Counted from the stretch's first letter, positions 7,906 through 17,028 are shown. The stretch: DNA of 64,000 nucleotides from Chitinophaga silvatica (GCF_003419895.1 NZ_QPMM01000016.1:1-64000); one strand, 5' to 3'. The notes: generated by a model from the letters alone, not told the origin. Numbers and translations: made by a program.

Positions 7906-10080
7906 ATGCGAAAGACCATTATTGTATCGAACAGGCTGCCAGTAAAACTTTCTGAATCTGACGGAGACTACAGTTTACTTCCGAGTGAAGGTGGGCTGGC
8001 TACGGGTTTGGGTGCTATTTACCGCGAAGGAAATAACATCTGGATAGGTTGGCCAGGCCAGGAAATTGCAGATTCCAAGGAGCAGGAAAAGGTCACTAAG
8101 GCGCTGAGGAAGATGAATTTGCTGCCGGTATTTTTGTCACAAGAGGAAATTAATAACTATTATGAAGGGTTTTCCAATGAAGTATTGTGGCCGGTATTCC
8201 ACTATATGGCCGTGTACGCCCGCTACGATCAGTCGTATTGGGATGCTTATTACCAGGTAAATAAGAAATTTAGGGATGCTATTTTAAAAATCGCGGACCC
8301 AGACGATATTATCTGGATTCAGGATTATCAATTATTACTGCTTCCCGGTATGATCAGAGCTGAAATGCCGGAAGTTTCAATAGGCTTCTTTCAGCATATT
8401 CCATTTCCGTCTTACGAACTTTTCCGATTGATTCCCTGGAGAGCTGAATTACTCGAAGGAATGTTAGGTGCAGATCTGATGGGTTTCCATACCTTCGATG
8501 ACACCAGGCATTTCCTCAATGCCGTGAGCAGAATATTACCCGCCCAGACTTCTGCCAACGTAGTGTCTTATAACGATAGAGCAATCGTCGTAGAAACATT
8601 CCCGATGGGAATTGATTTCGAGAGATATTCAAAACTGGGCAACGATCCGGAAGTTAAGTTACAGATAGATCGACTTAAAGAAAACTTTCAGCATGAAAGA
8701 CTCGTCCTTTCCATTGATCGGCTCGACTATAGCAAAGGAATAATCCAGCGTTTACAAGCCTTTGAATTATTGTTGCAATCACACCCCGAATATTTGGGTA
8801 AGGTAGTCTTATATATGATAGTGGTGCCATCCAGAGATACGGTAGCACAGTATAAGGATCTCCGTGATGAAATTGATAAAGCGGTGGGGAATATCAATGC
8901 AAGATTCAGAACATTAACCTGGCATCCGATCCAGTACTTCTATCGTTCTTTTCCGATAGAAACATTATCGGCACTTTACAACTTTGCAGATATATGCCTG
9001 GTTACCCCAATGCGAGACGGTATGAACCTGGTGAGCAAGGAGTATGTAGCCAGTCGGAATACTAATGATGGAGTGCTGATTCTGAGCGAAATGGCCGGGG
9101 CATCTAAAGAATTAATTGATGCCATCATTGTAAATCCAAATAACATTGGTGCTATTACCAATGCTATTGTGGAAGCCCTGAACATGCCAATGCATGAACA
9201 GCAAAGAAGAATGAAAGCGATGCGCACAGTTGTTGCCAAATTTAATGTGCACCACTGGGTGAAACTGTTTATGACCCGATTGAAGGAAGTGAATGAGATG
9301 CAGCAAAATATGCTGGCCCGTAGGGTCAACCAGGAAACTGCTACCATGATCAGGCACCAATACCAGGCAGCAAAGAAGCGGATCATATTTTTAGATTACG
9401 ATGGCACATTGGTTGGTTTCCAATCGAATATCGATTTAGCGGCGCCAGATCCTGATTTGTATCAGCTCCTGAGGGAATTGTCTGGAACTCCGGGTAACGA
9501 TGTTGTAATCATAAGTGGCCGAAATCATAAAACGCTGGGAGAGTGGTTCAACCACCTGAAACTCGATATGATTGCCGAGCACGGGGCCTGGCAGAAAACT
9601 AAGGAAGGAGAGTGGTACCAGCTTCCCGGTTTAAGTGATTCCTGGAAAAAGGAAATTCTCCCAATTCTGGAACAGACAACAGACCGTACTCCTGGTTCCT
9701 TTATTGAAGAGAAAAGCTATTCATTGGTATGGCACTACCGGAAAGTAGAATCCGGATTAGGTGAGCTGAGAGCCAATGAGTTGATGAATACACTGCGCTA
9801 TTACACCAGTGAAAAAGGACTTCAGATTTTACCAGGGGATAAGGTGATTGAGGTGAAGAATATCGAAATCAATAAAGGTAAAGCTGCCCTGAGCTGGTTA
9901 AATCATCAGCCTTACGATTTTATCATGGCTATGGGAGATGACGTTACCGATGAAGATATCTTCAAAGCATTACCGCCTGAAGCGATTACAATTAAAGTAG
10001 GTAGTCAGGTTTCAGCTGCACAGTATTATTTAAGGAGTTATCATGAAGTGAGACATTTTTTAAGAACACTTCCGAAGTAA
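7906..10080 (+). CDS. otsAB: Bifunctional trehalose-6-phosphate synthase/phosphatase (OtsA-OtsB fusion)
   Basis: 724 aa with two full domains. GT20 trehalose-6-phosphate synthase fills about residues 1-465 (VSNRLPVKL at 7-15, the N-terminal glycine loop GGLATGLG, the donor-site region LVTPMRDGMNLVSKEY near 364-379). An OtsB-type HAD phosphatase fills about 490-724 (FLDYDGTLVGF, then GDDVTDEDIF). Reaction: UDP- or other NDP-glucose plus glucose-6-phosphate to trehalose-6-phosphate, then to trehalose. Synthase-phosphatase fusions occur in Bacteroidota and eukaryotes. It is followed by a convergent GH15 gene across a long palindromic repeat, so it is not in an operon with it. Confidence 0.95.
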   Translation: MRKTIIVSNRLPVKLSESDGDYSLLPSEGGLATGLGAIYREGNNIWIGWPGQEIADSKEQEKVTKALRKMNLLPVFLSQEEINNYYEGFSNEVLWPVFHYMAVYARYDQSYWDAYYQVNKKFRDAILKIADPDDIIWIQDYQLLLLPGMIRAEMPEVSIGFFQHIPFPSYELFRLIPWRAELLEGMLGADLMGFHTFDDTRHFLNAVSRILPAQTSANVVSYNDRAIVVETFPMGIDFERYSKLGNDPEVKLQIDRLKENFQHERLVLSIDRLDYSKGIIQRLQAFELLLQSHPEYLGKVVLYMIVVPSRDTVAQYKDLRDEIDKAVGNINARFRTLTWHPIQYFYRSFPIETLSALYNFADICLVTPMRDGMNLVSKEYVASRNTNDGVLILSEMAGASKELIDAIIVNPNNIGAITNAIVEALNMPMHEQQRRMKAMRTVVAKFNVHHWVKLFMTRLKEVNEMQQNMLARRVNQETATMIRHQYQAAKKRIIFLDYDGTLVGFQSNIDLAAPDPDLYQLLRELSGTPGNDVVIISGRNHKTLGEWFNHLKLDMIAEHGAWQKTKEGEWYQLPGLSDSWKKEILPILEQTTDRTPGSFIEEKSYSLVWHYRKVESGLGELRANELMNTLRYYTSEKGLQILPGDKVIEVKNIEINKGKAALSWLNHQPYDFIMAMGDDVTDEDIFKALPPEAITIKVGSQVSAAQYYLRSYHEVRHFLRTLPK

Positions 10081-10105
10081 AATGGCAGATAATTTAAAAG
10101 GAATA

Positions 10106-10386
10106 GGTCTTGATTTTATTGCCTTTAAGTGATTGATAAATTTCCTTTACCGTAGGCTGGGCAGGGGTAAACCCTGCCCCTACAGGTGGTTCATTGACAC
10201 CATATTTCTATCTGGTAGTTAAATCTCATGTTAAATGTCAAGCTATTAATTTCAATTCTGTAAAGTAATAATACTACAATATAGAAACTGTAATTCGCTG
10301 AAACTCTGTAGGGGCAGGGTTTACCCCTGCCCAGCCAACGGTAAAGGAAACTAATCCTACAAATAGAAGTCAATGAAATCAGGACC
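10106..10386. repeat. Long inverted-repeat element between convergent otsAB and GH15 genes
   Basis: The inner arms 10141-10184 and 10307-10350 are 44 bp long with one mismatch and contain the GC-rich palindrome GGGCAGGGGTAAACCCTGCCC. The complementarity resumes at the outer ends (about 10106-10125 with 10367-10386, 17 of 20). The interior is about 120 bp, AT-rich and non-coding. No transposase and no obvious target-site duplication. It resembles a MITE or another dispersed non-autonomous repeat, and may act as a two-way transcription stop. It differs in sequence from the CTCGCAAAGG family in this window. Confidence 0.88.
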
Positions 10387-10448
10387 TATTTCCCCTTAAC
10401 ATATCAACCTAACTCCGACAACTGCAGATCATCAACCTAAACATTTTT

Positions 10449-12230
10449 CTACAAAAATATCGGTACATCCAGCTTCATAGCAATTCTATAAGCTGCATTC
10501 ATTAAACCTACATGGCTATACGCCTGTGGAAAATTCCCCCACTGACTACCATTTTCCGACTCTACATCCTCACTAAATAACAGCAAATGATTAGAGTACT
10601 GTAGTAACTTCGAAAACTCACGTTGCGCATCGTCTAATCTTCCAACACAAGCAAGGGCCTCTACATACCAAAAAGCACAAACCAGGAAAGTGGTCTGAGG
10701 CTTCCCGAAATCATCGGAATGTCTGTAGCGGTAGAATAATCCTTCTTCTGTTTTTAATTCTTTTTCCAGGGCAGTAAGATGATCTTTAGCTTTTTGACTA
10801 TTAGGATCGAGATAATTCATCATGATTAGCTGGAGAGTACTGGCGTCCAGATCACTACTACCAGCGGCATTGGTATATACTTTTCTCACCGGGTCGTAGC
10901 AGCTTTCGATATGTGCGGCAGCTCTATTTTTCAGCTGAATAGCTTTTTTAATCAGCGCTTCATTGCCTATAGTTTTAGCCATTTTCTCGGCGGCACAACA
11001 TCCGGCCCACTGAAATAAATTCGTATAGCAGTGGATGTTAGCCATGTTCCTGAATTCCCAGATTCCGGCGTCTTTTTCATCGATGGTTCTCTCTATTTTA
11101 TTCAGCAAGAGTTCTATCCATCTTGCAGAATCTTTCCTTTCTGAAAAGATAAACCGGTGATCTGTATATAGAGGGAGCATGGAAATGAGTACCTGTCCAT
11201 ATATATCATTCTGAATATGTTCGTAAGCCTGGTTGCCTATTCTCACGGGTTTATTTCCCAGGTATCCCTCCAGTTCGGGAAGAATGCTTTCTGTAAGTGT
11301 TTTTTGCCCTGTAATCCCGTATAGTGGCTGATATCGTGCATCACCAGAGAAAGATATATCTGTGATATATCCGAAATATCTTTCCATTTCCTCAAAATGG
11401 CCGATGTGATTAAGTGCCGTAATAACATAATAGGTATCGCGCATCCAGCAGTATCGGTAATCCCAGTTCCTTCCGCTATTTGGAAATTCTGGTAAACTGG
11501 TGGTGCTGGCAGCTATAATAGCACCGGTATCTTCGTATTGGTGAATCTTTAGGGTGAGAGCAGCACGGATTACATAAGGTTGGTAGTAATTGGCGATAGA
11601 GGATTGTTTGATCCAGCTACGCCAGTAGGTTATTGTTTCCCTTAAAAATCTTTCGGCCGTACTTACCAGTGGGGCTTCTAAAGGTCGACCATAGGTTAGC
11701 ACCAGGTACCTGGTATCGTTCAGCACGAAGAACTCTTCATCAAACAGGTAGCTAACCGCAATGTTGGTGGTTAGCCTGATGTTTTCTTCGCAACCAGCAA
11801 ACTCAACATGGCTGCTACCGCGCATGGGTTTCAGCTTATAGGAGCCATAATCGCATACAGGTTCGCATTTTACCCTGATTCTTGGAGATCCTTCAAGTGG
11901 TTCTATTTTTCGTATGAGCATCAGCGGTTTGAAGAAGCGTTCATACTGATAGAACCTGGGAGCAAAGTCAGTCACCCTGTAACTTCCTTCTGAAGTGGTG
12001 ATTTCTGTACAAAGAACATTTGTGTTCTCAAGATAATACTGGAAGGAGTCATAGCTGCCTTCAGGAAGAATAGAGAATTCGCCACCTTTTTGTTTGTCGA
12101 GCAATCCACCAAAAATAAAGGTGCTATCCATTCGTGGCCAGCATAGCCAGTCGAGATTTGTATTTCTATTCACATGCGCGATAAAAGCACAGTTTCCAAC
12201 AATGCCAGTCTGATAGGTATGTCTTTCCAT
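10449..12230 (-). CDS. Glycoside hydrolase family 15 (glucoamylase/trehalase-type)
   Basis: 593 aa. An N-terminal beta-sandwich (IGNC/VGNC-type opening, LDWLCWPRMDS near 27-37) is followed by an (alpha/alpha)6 barrel. NWDYRYCWMRD near 263-273 is the GH15 signature. GIWEFRN (about 390-396) and FSEDVESENGSQWGNFPQ near the C-terminus carry the candidate acid and base glutamates. There is no signal peptide, so it is probably cytoplasmic. Cytoplasmic GH15 enzymes include mycobacterial trehalase. With a trehalose synthase on one side and glucokinase on the other, trehalase is a reasonable guess, but maltodextrin hydrolysis is possible. Confidence 0.88.
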   Translation of the reverse strand: MERHTYQTGIVGNCAFIAHVNRNTNLDWLCWPRMDSTFIFGGLLDKQKGGEFSILPEGSYDSFQYYLENTNVLCTEITTSEGSYRVTDFAPRFYQYERFFKPLMLIRKIEPLEGSPRIRVKCEPVCDYGSYKLKPMRGSSHVEFAGCEENIRLTTNIAVSYLFDEEFFVLNDTRYLVLTYGRPLEAPLVSTAERFLRETITYWRSWIKQSSIANYYQPYVIRAALTLKIHQYEDTGAIIAASTTSLPEFPNSGRNWDYRYCWMRDTYYVITALNHIGHFEEMERYFGYITDISFSGDARYQPLYGITGQKTLTESILPELEGYLGNKPVRIGNQAYEHIQNDIYGQVLISMLPLYTDHRFIFSERKDSARWIELLLNKIERTIDEKDAGIWEFRNMANIHCYTNLFQWAGCCAAEKMAKTIGNEALIKKAIQLKNRAAAHIESCYDPVRKVYTNAAGSSDLDASTLQLIMMNYLDPNSQKAKDHLTALEKELKTEEGLFYRYRHSDDFGKPQTTFLVCAFWYVEALACVGRLDDAQREFSKLLQYSNHLLLFSEDVESENGSQWGNFPQAYSHVGLMNAAYRIAMKLDVPIFL

Positions 12231-12340
12231 CTTTTTCCGGATTTGATTGAATTACAGTTTTACATACAAATTGTTCAAGGGCAAACAAAAGCTATTCCAA
12301 GAAAGCGCCCGGTTCCATTTATTAACAAAACATATTAGAA

Positions 12341-12369
12341 TTGAGTTTCAAAGTAATACCTTATTTTAG
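12341..12369 (+). promoter_or_regulatory. Promoter of the glucokinase gene, decides its start
   Basis: TTG at 12341-12343, an 18-base spacer, then TATTTTAG at 12362-12369. The predicted start point near 12375 lies downstream of the in-frame GTG at 12369. Translation should therefore begin at the ATG at 12387 rather than at the GTG. Confidence 0.65.
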
Positions 12370-12386
12370 TGAAAAGACCATCGGCC

Positions 12387-13436
12387 ATGCAGACAACGAA
12401 ACAGCAGCAGATTTTACCTCAGTTTACAGCTCTACCTACTTCTAATGAGAAAATTTATATCCTGGCTGGAGACCTGGGAGGTACTAAAACCAATTTAGCT
12501 ATTTGTAGTCTTGTTTCGGGGAAGTTAGATATGATCCGTGAAGAGAAATTTGCCTCGAAAGATCATGAGGATTTTGCTGAACTAATAAAGGATTTCATTA
12601 ATGAAAGTCCTGAGACTCCCCCTCAGCGTATATGCATCGGAGTAGCCGGTCCGGTTGTAGCCGGGCAGGTTGAACTTACAAATCTTTCGAGAGCCTTGCG
12701 TGTCAGCGATATACAACAACTTACGGGAGTGAACCGCGTGGCGCTGATCAATGACCTCGAAGCCACCGCATACGGACTAGCCACTTTATCTCCCTCTCAT
12801 CTGAATACCCTCCATTTAGGAGAAGCCGGGATTACCGGAAATATGGCCATCATTGCTCCAGGTACCGGTTTAGGAATGGCCGGTTTGTACTGGGATGGCA
12901 AATTACATCACCCGTTTTCTACAGAAGGCGGCCATACCGACTTCGCCCCCCGCACCGATCTGGATATTCTGCTACTAAGATACCTCCAGGAGAAATATGA
13001 AATTGTAAGTGCCGAAAGAGTTATCAGTGGTCCGGGTTTACGCGATATCTTTGAATTCCTGAGAGATATTAAAGGTATGGACGAACCGTACGCCCTCAGA
13101 ACAGCTATGGCAGCCGGTGACCCTGCAGCCGAAATAAGCAAAGGCGCCATAGAAAACAAAATTCCAATCTGCGTGAAAGCAATGGATTTATTTGTACGCT
13201 ACCTGGCCCGAGAATCCTGCAACCTGGTCCTGAAACTAAAAGCAACCGGAGGTCTGTTTTTAGGAGGTGGTATTCCGCCAAGGATTTCCAAGCTCCTCGA
13301 AACCGGAGAATTTTACCATCATTATATGCAGAGTGATAGAATGGCGTCACTTTTAAACAGTGTACCGATTCATGTTGTAGCGGAAGATAAGGCGGCGTTG
13401 TGGGGCGCGGCGTATTATGCGGGGTTGATGGAGTAG
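12387..13436 (+). CDS. glk: Glucokinase (Glk family)
   Basis: 349 aa from the ATG at 12387; a GTG 18 bp upstream would add six residues but overlaps the promoter. ATP-binding phosphate-1 loop GDLGGTKTNLA near 29-39, IGVAGPV near 80, substrate-region motif LINDLEATAYG near 115-125, and GTGLGMAGL near 152. This set fits the Glk (PF02685) branch rather than ROK kinases, because the ROK zinc motif is absent. It phosphorylates glucose with ATP in the cytoplasm. Placement next to GH15 and otsAB suggests it captures glucose released from trehalose or maltodextrin. Confidence 0.92.
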   Translation: MQTTKQQQILPQFTALPTSNEKIYILAGDLGGTKTNLAICSLVSGKLDMIREEKFASKDHEDFAELIKDFINESPETPPQRICIGVAGPVVAGQVELTNLSRALRVSDIQQLTGVNRVALINDLEATAYGLATLSPSHLNTLHLGEAGITGNMAIIAPGTGLGMAGLYWDGKLHHPFSTEGGHTDFAPRTDLDILLLRYLQEKYEIVSAERVISGPGLRDIFEFLRDIKGMDEPYALRTAMAAGDPAAEISKGAIENKIPICVKAMDLFVRYLARESCNLVLKLKATGGLFLGGGIPPRISKLLETGEFYHHYMQSDRMASLLNSVPIHVVAEDKAALWGAAYYAGLME

Positions 13437-13490
13437 GGGGGATTAATATTTACTGCTTTAGGTAGTTCCAAGGGGATTACTGGAAGACTT

Positions 13491-13524
13491 GAAGACCTGC
13501 GCGGTGCGCGAGTCTTCTTTTTTT
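13491..13524 (+). terminator. Terminator after glk
   Basis: A GAAGAC / GTCTTC outer stem with an inner TGCGC / GCGCA stem, then a T8 tract. It lies 54 bp after the glk stop. Confidence 0.85.
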
Positions 13525-13625
13525 GGTCTATAATTTACTCTATAATGATTGAGTAGGGCGGTAGACTTTACGAATTTGCAATTATTCTTCCTTACCGCCA
13601 ATCTAGCTGAACTTTACTCTAAAGT

Positions 13626-14606
13626 TTATTCCAGACTATAAACAAAGTTGAGTTCACTCATATCTTCGATTACCATTTTTTGTAGTGTGGCAATTAATAG
13701 CGCTGTTGCTATTGATGTGTTTGTGCCTGCATTACTATAATATAGATTGATTTCATCGGACAAGTCTTCGTAAAGAAATTTATTGGGGAAGTTCAGATCT
13801 CCATGTACATATCGAGATCTATAATCATACATTTTACTGAAATGGAACTTATTTGCCAATCTTTTGCCTAGGAATAATTCACTTTTTTCCGATAACTGTC
13901 CTAATAAATTTGAATTACCCTTGCAATACAGCGCCTCTAAACCAATAAGCGACCAAAAGATTACATGATGAGGCATTGTGAACAAATCGGAAAAAAAAAG
14001 ATAAGAGAATGCAGTTAAAGCCCTTTCTAGCTTTGTTGAACTCATCCCTAAGATATTTTCGTTTTGCCAGTACCAGTTCCAAGTTTTTTCGTAGTCTAAC
14101 TTTTTTATTTCTGGCCAGCCTATTTCATTTGATTGATACAAAGAATAACCCATGAAATGATGTTGTCTGCCGATTTCGTTTATTATTTTGTTGTTTTTTA
14201 TTAATATTCCTCCTTCATATCCAAATATGCCAGGTTGTGCAATATTGAATACAATCAGGCTATGTTCAATATATGCAATAAGTAAATTATCAATACTCTC
14301 TTTGCTAAATTTTGCCTCTAATTCCGTTAATCTCATGGGATCAATTTCGAATACCATTTTTAAGAAAGAATGAGTTAAAAAGCCATGGCTTTCTAATCTA
14401 TGAAAGGATTCAATTGCTAGTAGGTCTTCTAGTTTTTGAACTGGTTCTATGAGTAGTAAGCCTATTACAATTCCTTTTCGAGTTAACCTATACGATTGTC
14501 CATCATTTCCTACATCTATAACTCTCTGATTTAACCATTCATATTCAAATTGTTCAAATTCGGGATCAGTAAGTTCGATGAATGCCGTATAGTTAATGGA
14601 TTCCAT
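13626..14606 (-). CDS. Apea-like HEPN-domain protein of unknown role
   Basis: 326 aa, no signal peptide. The C-terminal third reads like an Apea-HEPN domain: a helix with LIGLEALYCKG near 224-234, a LSEKSELFLG helix, and the HEPN ribonuclease signature YDYRSRYVHGD with Arg263-x4-His268. The N-terminal 200 residues match nothing I recognise. Many HEPN proteins with an intact R-x4-6-H act as RNases in toxin or antiphage systems. It is followed upstream by another unknown gene in the same orientation (gap about 80 bp), so the two may work together. The local sequence is more AT-rich than the trehalose block. Function is inferred only from the motif. Confidence 0.7.
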   Translation of the reverse strand: MESINYTAFIELTDPEFEQFEYEWLNQRVIDVGNDGQSYRLTRKGIVIGLLLIEPVQKLEDLLAIESFHRLESHGFLTHSFLKMVFEIDPMRLTELEAKFSKESIDNLLIAYIEHSLIVFNIAQPGIFGYEGGILIKNNKIINEIGRQHHFMGYSLYQSNEIGWPEIKKLDYEKTWNWYWQNENILGMSSTKLERALTAFSYLFFSDLFTMPHHVIFWSLIGLEALYCKGNSNLLGQLSEKSELFLGKRLANKFHFSKMYDYRSRYVHGDLNFPNKFLYEDLSDEINLYYSNAGTNTSIATALLIATLQKMVIEDMSELNFVYSLE

Positions 14607-14685
14607 TGATAATTTAGATTAAGATTGAATAGTTTTACTTTGGAGAAAATTATTTCCTCATTAGTCTTTTCGATATTACAAAATA

Positions 14686-15780
14686 TCAGTTACGCTTTAT
14701 CATTCCTGTCTTTAATAAATCATAAATCTGGCTAAGTCCCTGAATTGATTCTAACGTAAATTCTGAAGGGGCAAAGCAATGTGAACAAAGAAATACTTCA
14801 GTTTCAAAGAATAGATCAAAATCGCTTTTATCAAGGCTTGATGTATTTCCACATTTCTCGCATTCTGATATTAAGACCTCTGAGAGTAGATTATTAATAT
14901 TTTCTTTTCGGTGATTTAGAAAAACTTTGTCGGTTGCCAGCAATCTTTTAATTCCCCTAATTACTTTTTTTACCTTTCTCTTATCTTCAGGTAGAAACTG
15001 AAGTAATATTTCATCTGCAATCGATGCAGCGTAAATTAGTAGGATGGGTACAAAGTAATAGTATTGCTTCCAATATCTCTCATAGTCGTTAGAACCAGAG
15101 AATACAAAATTTAGGTTTTGATTAGATGTCTTATAATTGCTGTCATTAGTTACAATATGTAACGCTTGATTAGAAATTCCGTTTATTCCCGCGGCAAATG
15201 ATTTGTCATATCTTATTTTGTAAATTAGATCAGCGCTAGCTCCTATAGAGGTCACTTTCTTATAAGCCTTCTCTATTATTTCTTTTTCATTTGGTGGATG
15301 TTTTTTAGACGATGGGCCATATAGCTTTATATCACCAATATGGAAGAATTTATTAATGAACTCTTCTGGCTCTATAAGTAACTGCTCTAATAGTAGTAAT
15401 TCATCTGTAAACGGTTTTCTTAAAAGGGCATAAGCAACTGAGAGTTTACCTTTTTGCGCATTAATAATTGATTCATATACAAAATTTACGAAATCAGATA
15501 GAATTGAGAGTGTAATATGCTTTACCAGTATTGTATTTAATTCGTCACTTTTACCATGGTTTTTTAACCAGTCGAGTATATTTAGATTCCCAGCTTCTAG
15601 TTGTTCGGCTTCGGAACCCTCTTGTATAGTTATTTTAAGAGCAGTCTTGTTAAAGTAAGGATGATATTCTTTATTAGATAGTAAGTCGGTCAATTGATCG
15701 TAGATATGTGCACAGGCATTGTTTGCCAAATGATAGCTGTCTGGTAAGTGAGTTTTCTGCCCTTTATTAATTAATAACAT
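14686..15780 (-). CDS. Unknown protein with C-terminal zinc ribbon
   Basis: 364 aa from the ATG at 15780; a GTG at 15816 would add 12 residues of poor character. Mostly helical by appearance. Near the C-terminus two CxxC pairs (CEKC near 307-310 and CSHC near 332-335) form a likely zinc ribbon, and a hydrophobic helix (YYYFVPILLIYAASIADEIL) lies near 253-272. I do not recognise the family. It lies 79 bp upstream of the HEPN gene on the same strand. A two-gene accessory or defence-type unit is possible but unproven. Confidence 0.6.
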   Translation of the reverse strand: MLLINKGQKTHLPDSYHLANNACAHIYDQLTDLLSNKEYHPYFNKTALKITIQEGSEAEQLEAGNLNILDWLKNHGKSDELNTILVKHITLSILSDFVNFVYESIINAQKGKLSVAYALLRKPFTDELLLLEQLLIEPEEFINKFFHIGDIKLYGPSSKKHPPNEKEIIEKAYKKVTSIGASADLIYKIRYDKSFAAGINGISNQALHIVTNDSNYKTSNQNLNFVFSGSNDYERYWKQYYYFVPILLIYAASIADEILLQFLPEDKRKVKKVIRGIKRLLATDKVFLNHRKENINNLLSEVLISECEKCGNTSSLDKSDFDLFFETEVFLCSHCFAPSEFTLESIQGLSQIYDLLKTGMIKRN

Positions 15781-15841
15781 ATGTAAGTAAGTTTTGACAG
15801 TTATTCTGCAGAACACTGTTTGAGTAAAGATATGATATCAT

Positions 15842-15873
15842 CTACGCAGCTAATCTGCGTAGGTCGTTTTTTT
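15842..15873 (+). terminator. Orphan terminator-like hairpin with no plus-strand gene before it
   Basis: CTACGCAG / CTGCGTAG stem with a 5-base loop, then a T8 tract. On the plus strand nothing codes upstream; the neighbouring gene starts on the opposite strand at 15780. Two more hairpins follow (GATTGT-TTC-ACAATC at 15902-15916 and a longer imperfect stem at 15920-15952). It may be the end of an unseen small RNA or a relic of a lost gene. Confidence 0.55.
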
Positions 15874-16022
15874 ATACGTCACTTGTCTCCGGAAGATGTT
15901 TGATTGTTTCACAATCGGTCTTGCAATTTCCTGCCTGGCAGAAATTTGCAAGATAACAGGTTGTATCACACCCTGCCTTTATAGCGCTTTCCCTCCGAAG
16001 TCGGGGCGGCTATGCCCTCTCA

Positions 16023-16133
16023 ATGTTATTTGCTTTTGAACCAGACCAATTTTGGCAACGTGTCAGATTAATAGTCAGGGAAGAATTGGCAGTCAAAGAA
16101 AAAGCAGAATCTAAAGTATTAGAATATTTGTAA
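16023..16133 (+). pseudogene. Short helical ORF, possible gene relic
   Basis: ATG at 16023, stop at 16131, 36 aa. The peptide looks like real coding sequence: an amphipathic charged helix with QFWQRVRLIVREEL followed by AVKEKAESKVLEYL. Such a helix often precedes a helix-turn-helix in Bacteroidota excisionase-like proteins, but no such domain follows here. It could be a surviving N-terminal piece of a lost gene or a genuine small protein. I see nothing convincing from 16134 to 16351. Confidence 0.3.
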
Positions 16134-16351
16134 GCAACACGTGATTGTAAAGACTATTCTTACAACGTATCCCAAAGAAAAATTTCCCTTCTAGTATAAT
16201 AGGAATTTACTCATTTAGCTAAGGGAGGAGAGCACCTCAAAATACCTCATTTTCCAACCTCATCAGCTTTCAATATTCCCATAATCCCCAAGACATTCCA
16301 TAAATATTCAATTCTCAGCGCCTTCATTTTCAGCAATTTATTCAAAGAAAT

Positions 16352-16386
16352 AGGCTAAAAAATTTGGCGACCTCAAATTTTAGCCT
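16352..16386. terminator. Hairpin between accessory ORFs
   Basis: GGCTAAAAAATTT / AAATTTTAGCC around a loop of about nine bases, near-perfect on both strands and A/T-flanked. It could end the relic ORF at 16023. No further signal to 16533. Confidence 0.5.
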
Positions 16387-16533
16387 TAAAAGACTTGTCT
16401 ATAAGTAAATCCGCTTTAGGCAGAGTTTTGTGCTTTCAAATATTTCCTATAATTTATATTATGTTAAATAAACAAACGCTATATTTACGACTCCTAAACA
16501 ACTCTCTCCTAAGTGCCTAAAAGTTGATTTTTT

Positions 16534-16863
16534 ATGATTTCTCAAATTTTTTTTCGTATTGAGCTTTGTTTTTTACGCACCAGCCTTGAGCAGATTGAGA
16601 ATATTGAATTCTCAGGGCCTTCAATTAAGCGAGTTTTATGGGAGAATAAAAAGTTATTAAGAAAGTGTCACTCCTCTCTTCAACGATATATTAAAATCCA
16701 TAGAACCTATCAAAGGATTTATCGGAATATTCTGGTTTGGAATTCCTTGAGTGTCTTTTGCTTTAGTTTATCCATTAGTGTTACCTGGAGTTCACTTCTC
16801 TCCATTAATGAAAATGATTCTAAACAAAATCACTTTCAATACGGCCCACCAACCAAGCCTTGA
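16534..16863 (+). CDS. Doubtful hypothetical ORF
   Basis: 109 aa, basic and hydrophobic, with no motif I recognise. One possible membrane stretch lies near 69-85. Its neighbours on both sides are small orphan ORFs in a low-GC patch, and its amino-acid make-up (many Ser, Arg, Ile) does not favour a real gene. It may be a chance open frame. Confidence 0.2.
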   Translation: MISQIFFRIELCFLRTSLEQIENIEFSGPSIKRVLWENKKLLRKCHSSLQRYIKIHRTYQRIYRNILVWNSLSVFCFSLSISVTWSSLLSINENDSKQNHFQYGPPTKP

Positions 16864-16899
16864 GAATCTGTTGACAGGTTAACAGAATTTCATATTAAA

Positions 16900-17019
16900 A
16901 TGATTCTCTTTAACTCTGAATTAACACTTACAAGATTCACAGTTAATAAATTGCAAATCATAATTGATCTAATTAATTCAAAATCAGACCACCTATATCA
17001 TTTTAATAACCTCAAATAA
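16900..17019 (+). CDS. Possible 39-residue small protein
   Basis: ATG at 16900, stop at 17017. The composition (ELTLTRFTVNKLQIIIDLIN) resembles a soluble helix, and it lies ten bases before the next small ORF, which would make a pair. No known family. Treated as tentative because the ORF is short. Confidence 0.25.
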   Translation: MILFNSELTLTRFTVNKLQIIIDLINSKSDHLYHFNNLK

Positions 17020-17028
17020 TAACCTTGC

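Noticed and set aside
7506..7919. 137-aa minus-strand ORF across the otsAB leader
   Set aside because: It overlaps the end of the EamA gene antisense, and its translation has no domain. More likely chance.
10106..10386. Insertion sequence with terminal inverted repeats
   Set aside because: The interior is about 120 bp without any ORF, so no transposase could be encoded. Recorded as a repeat instead.
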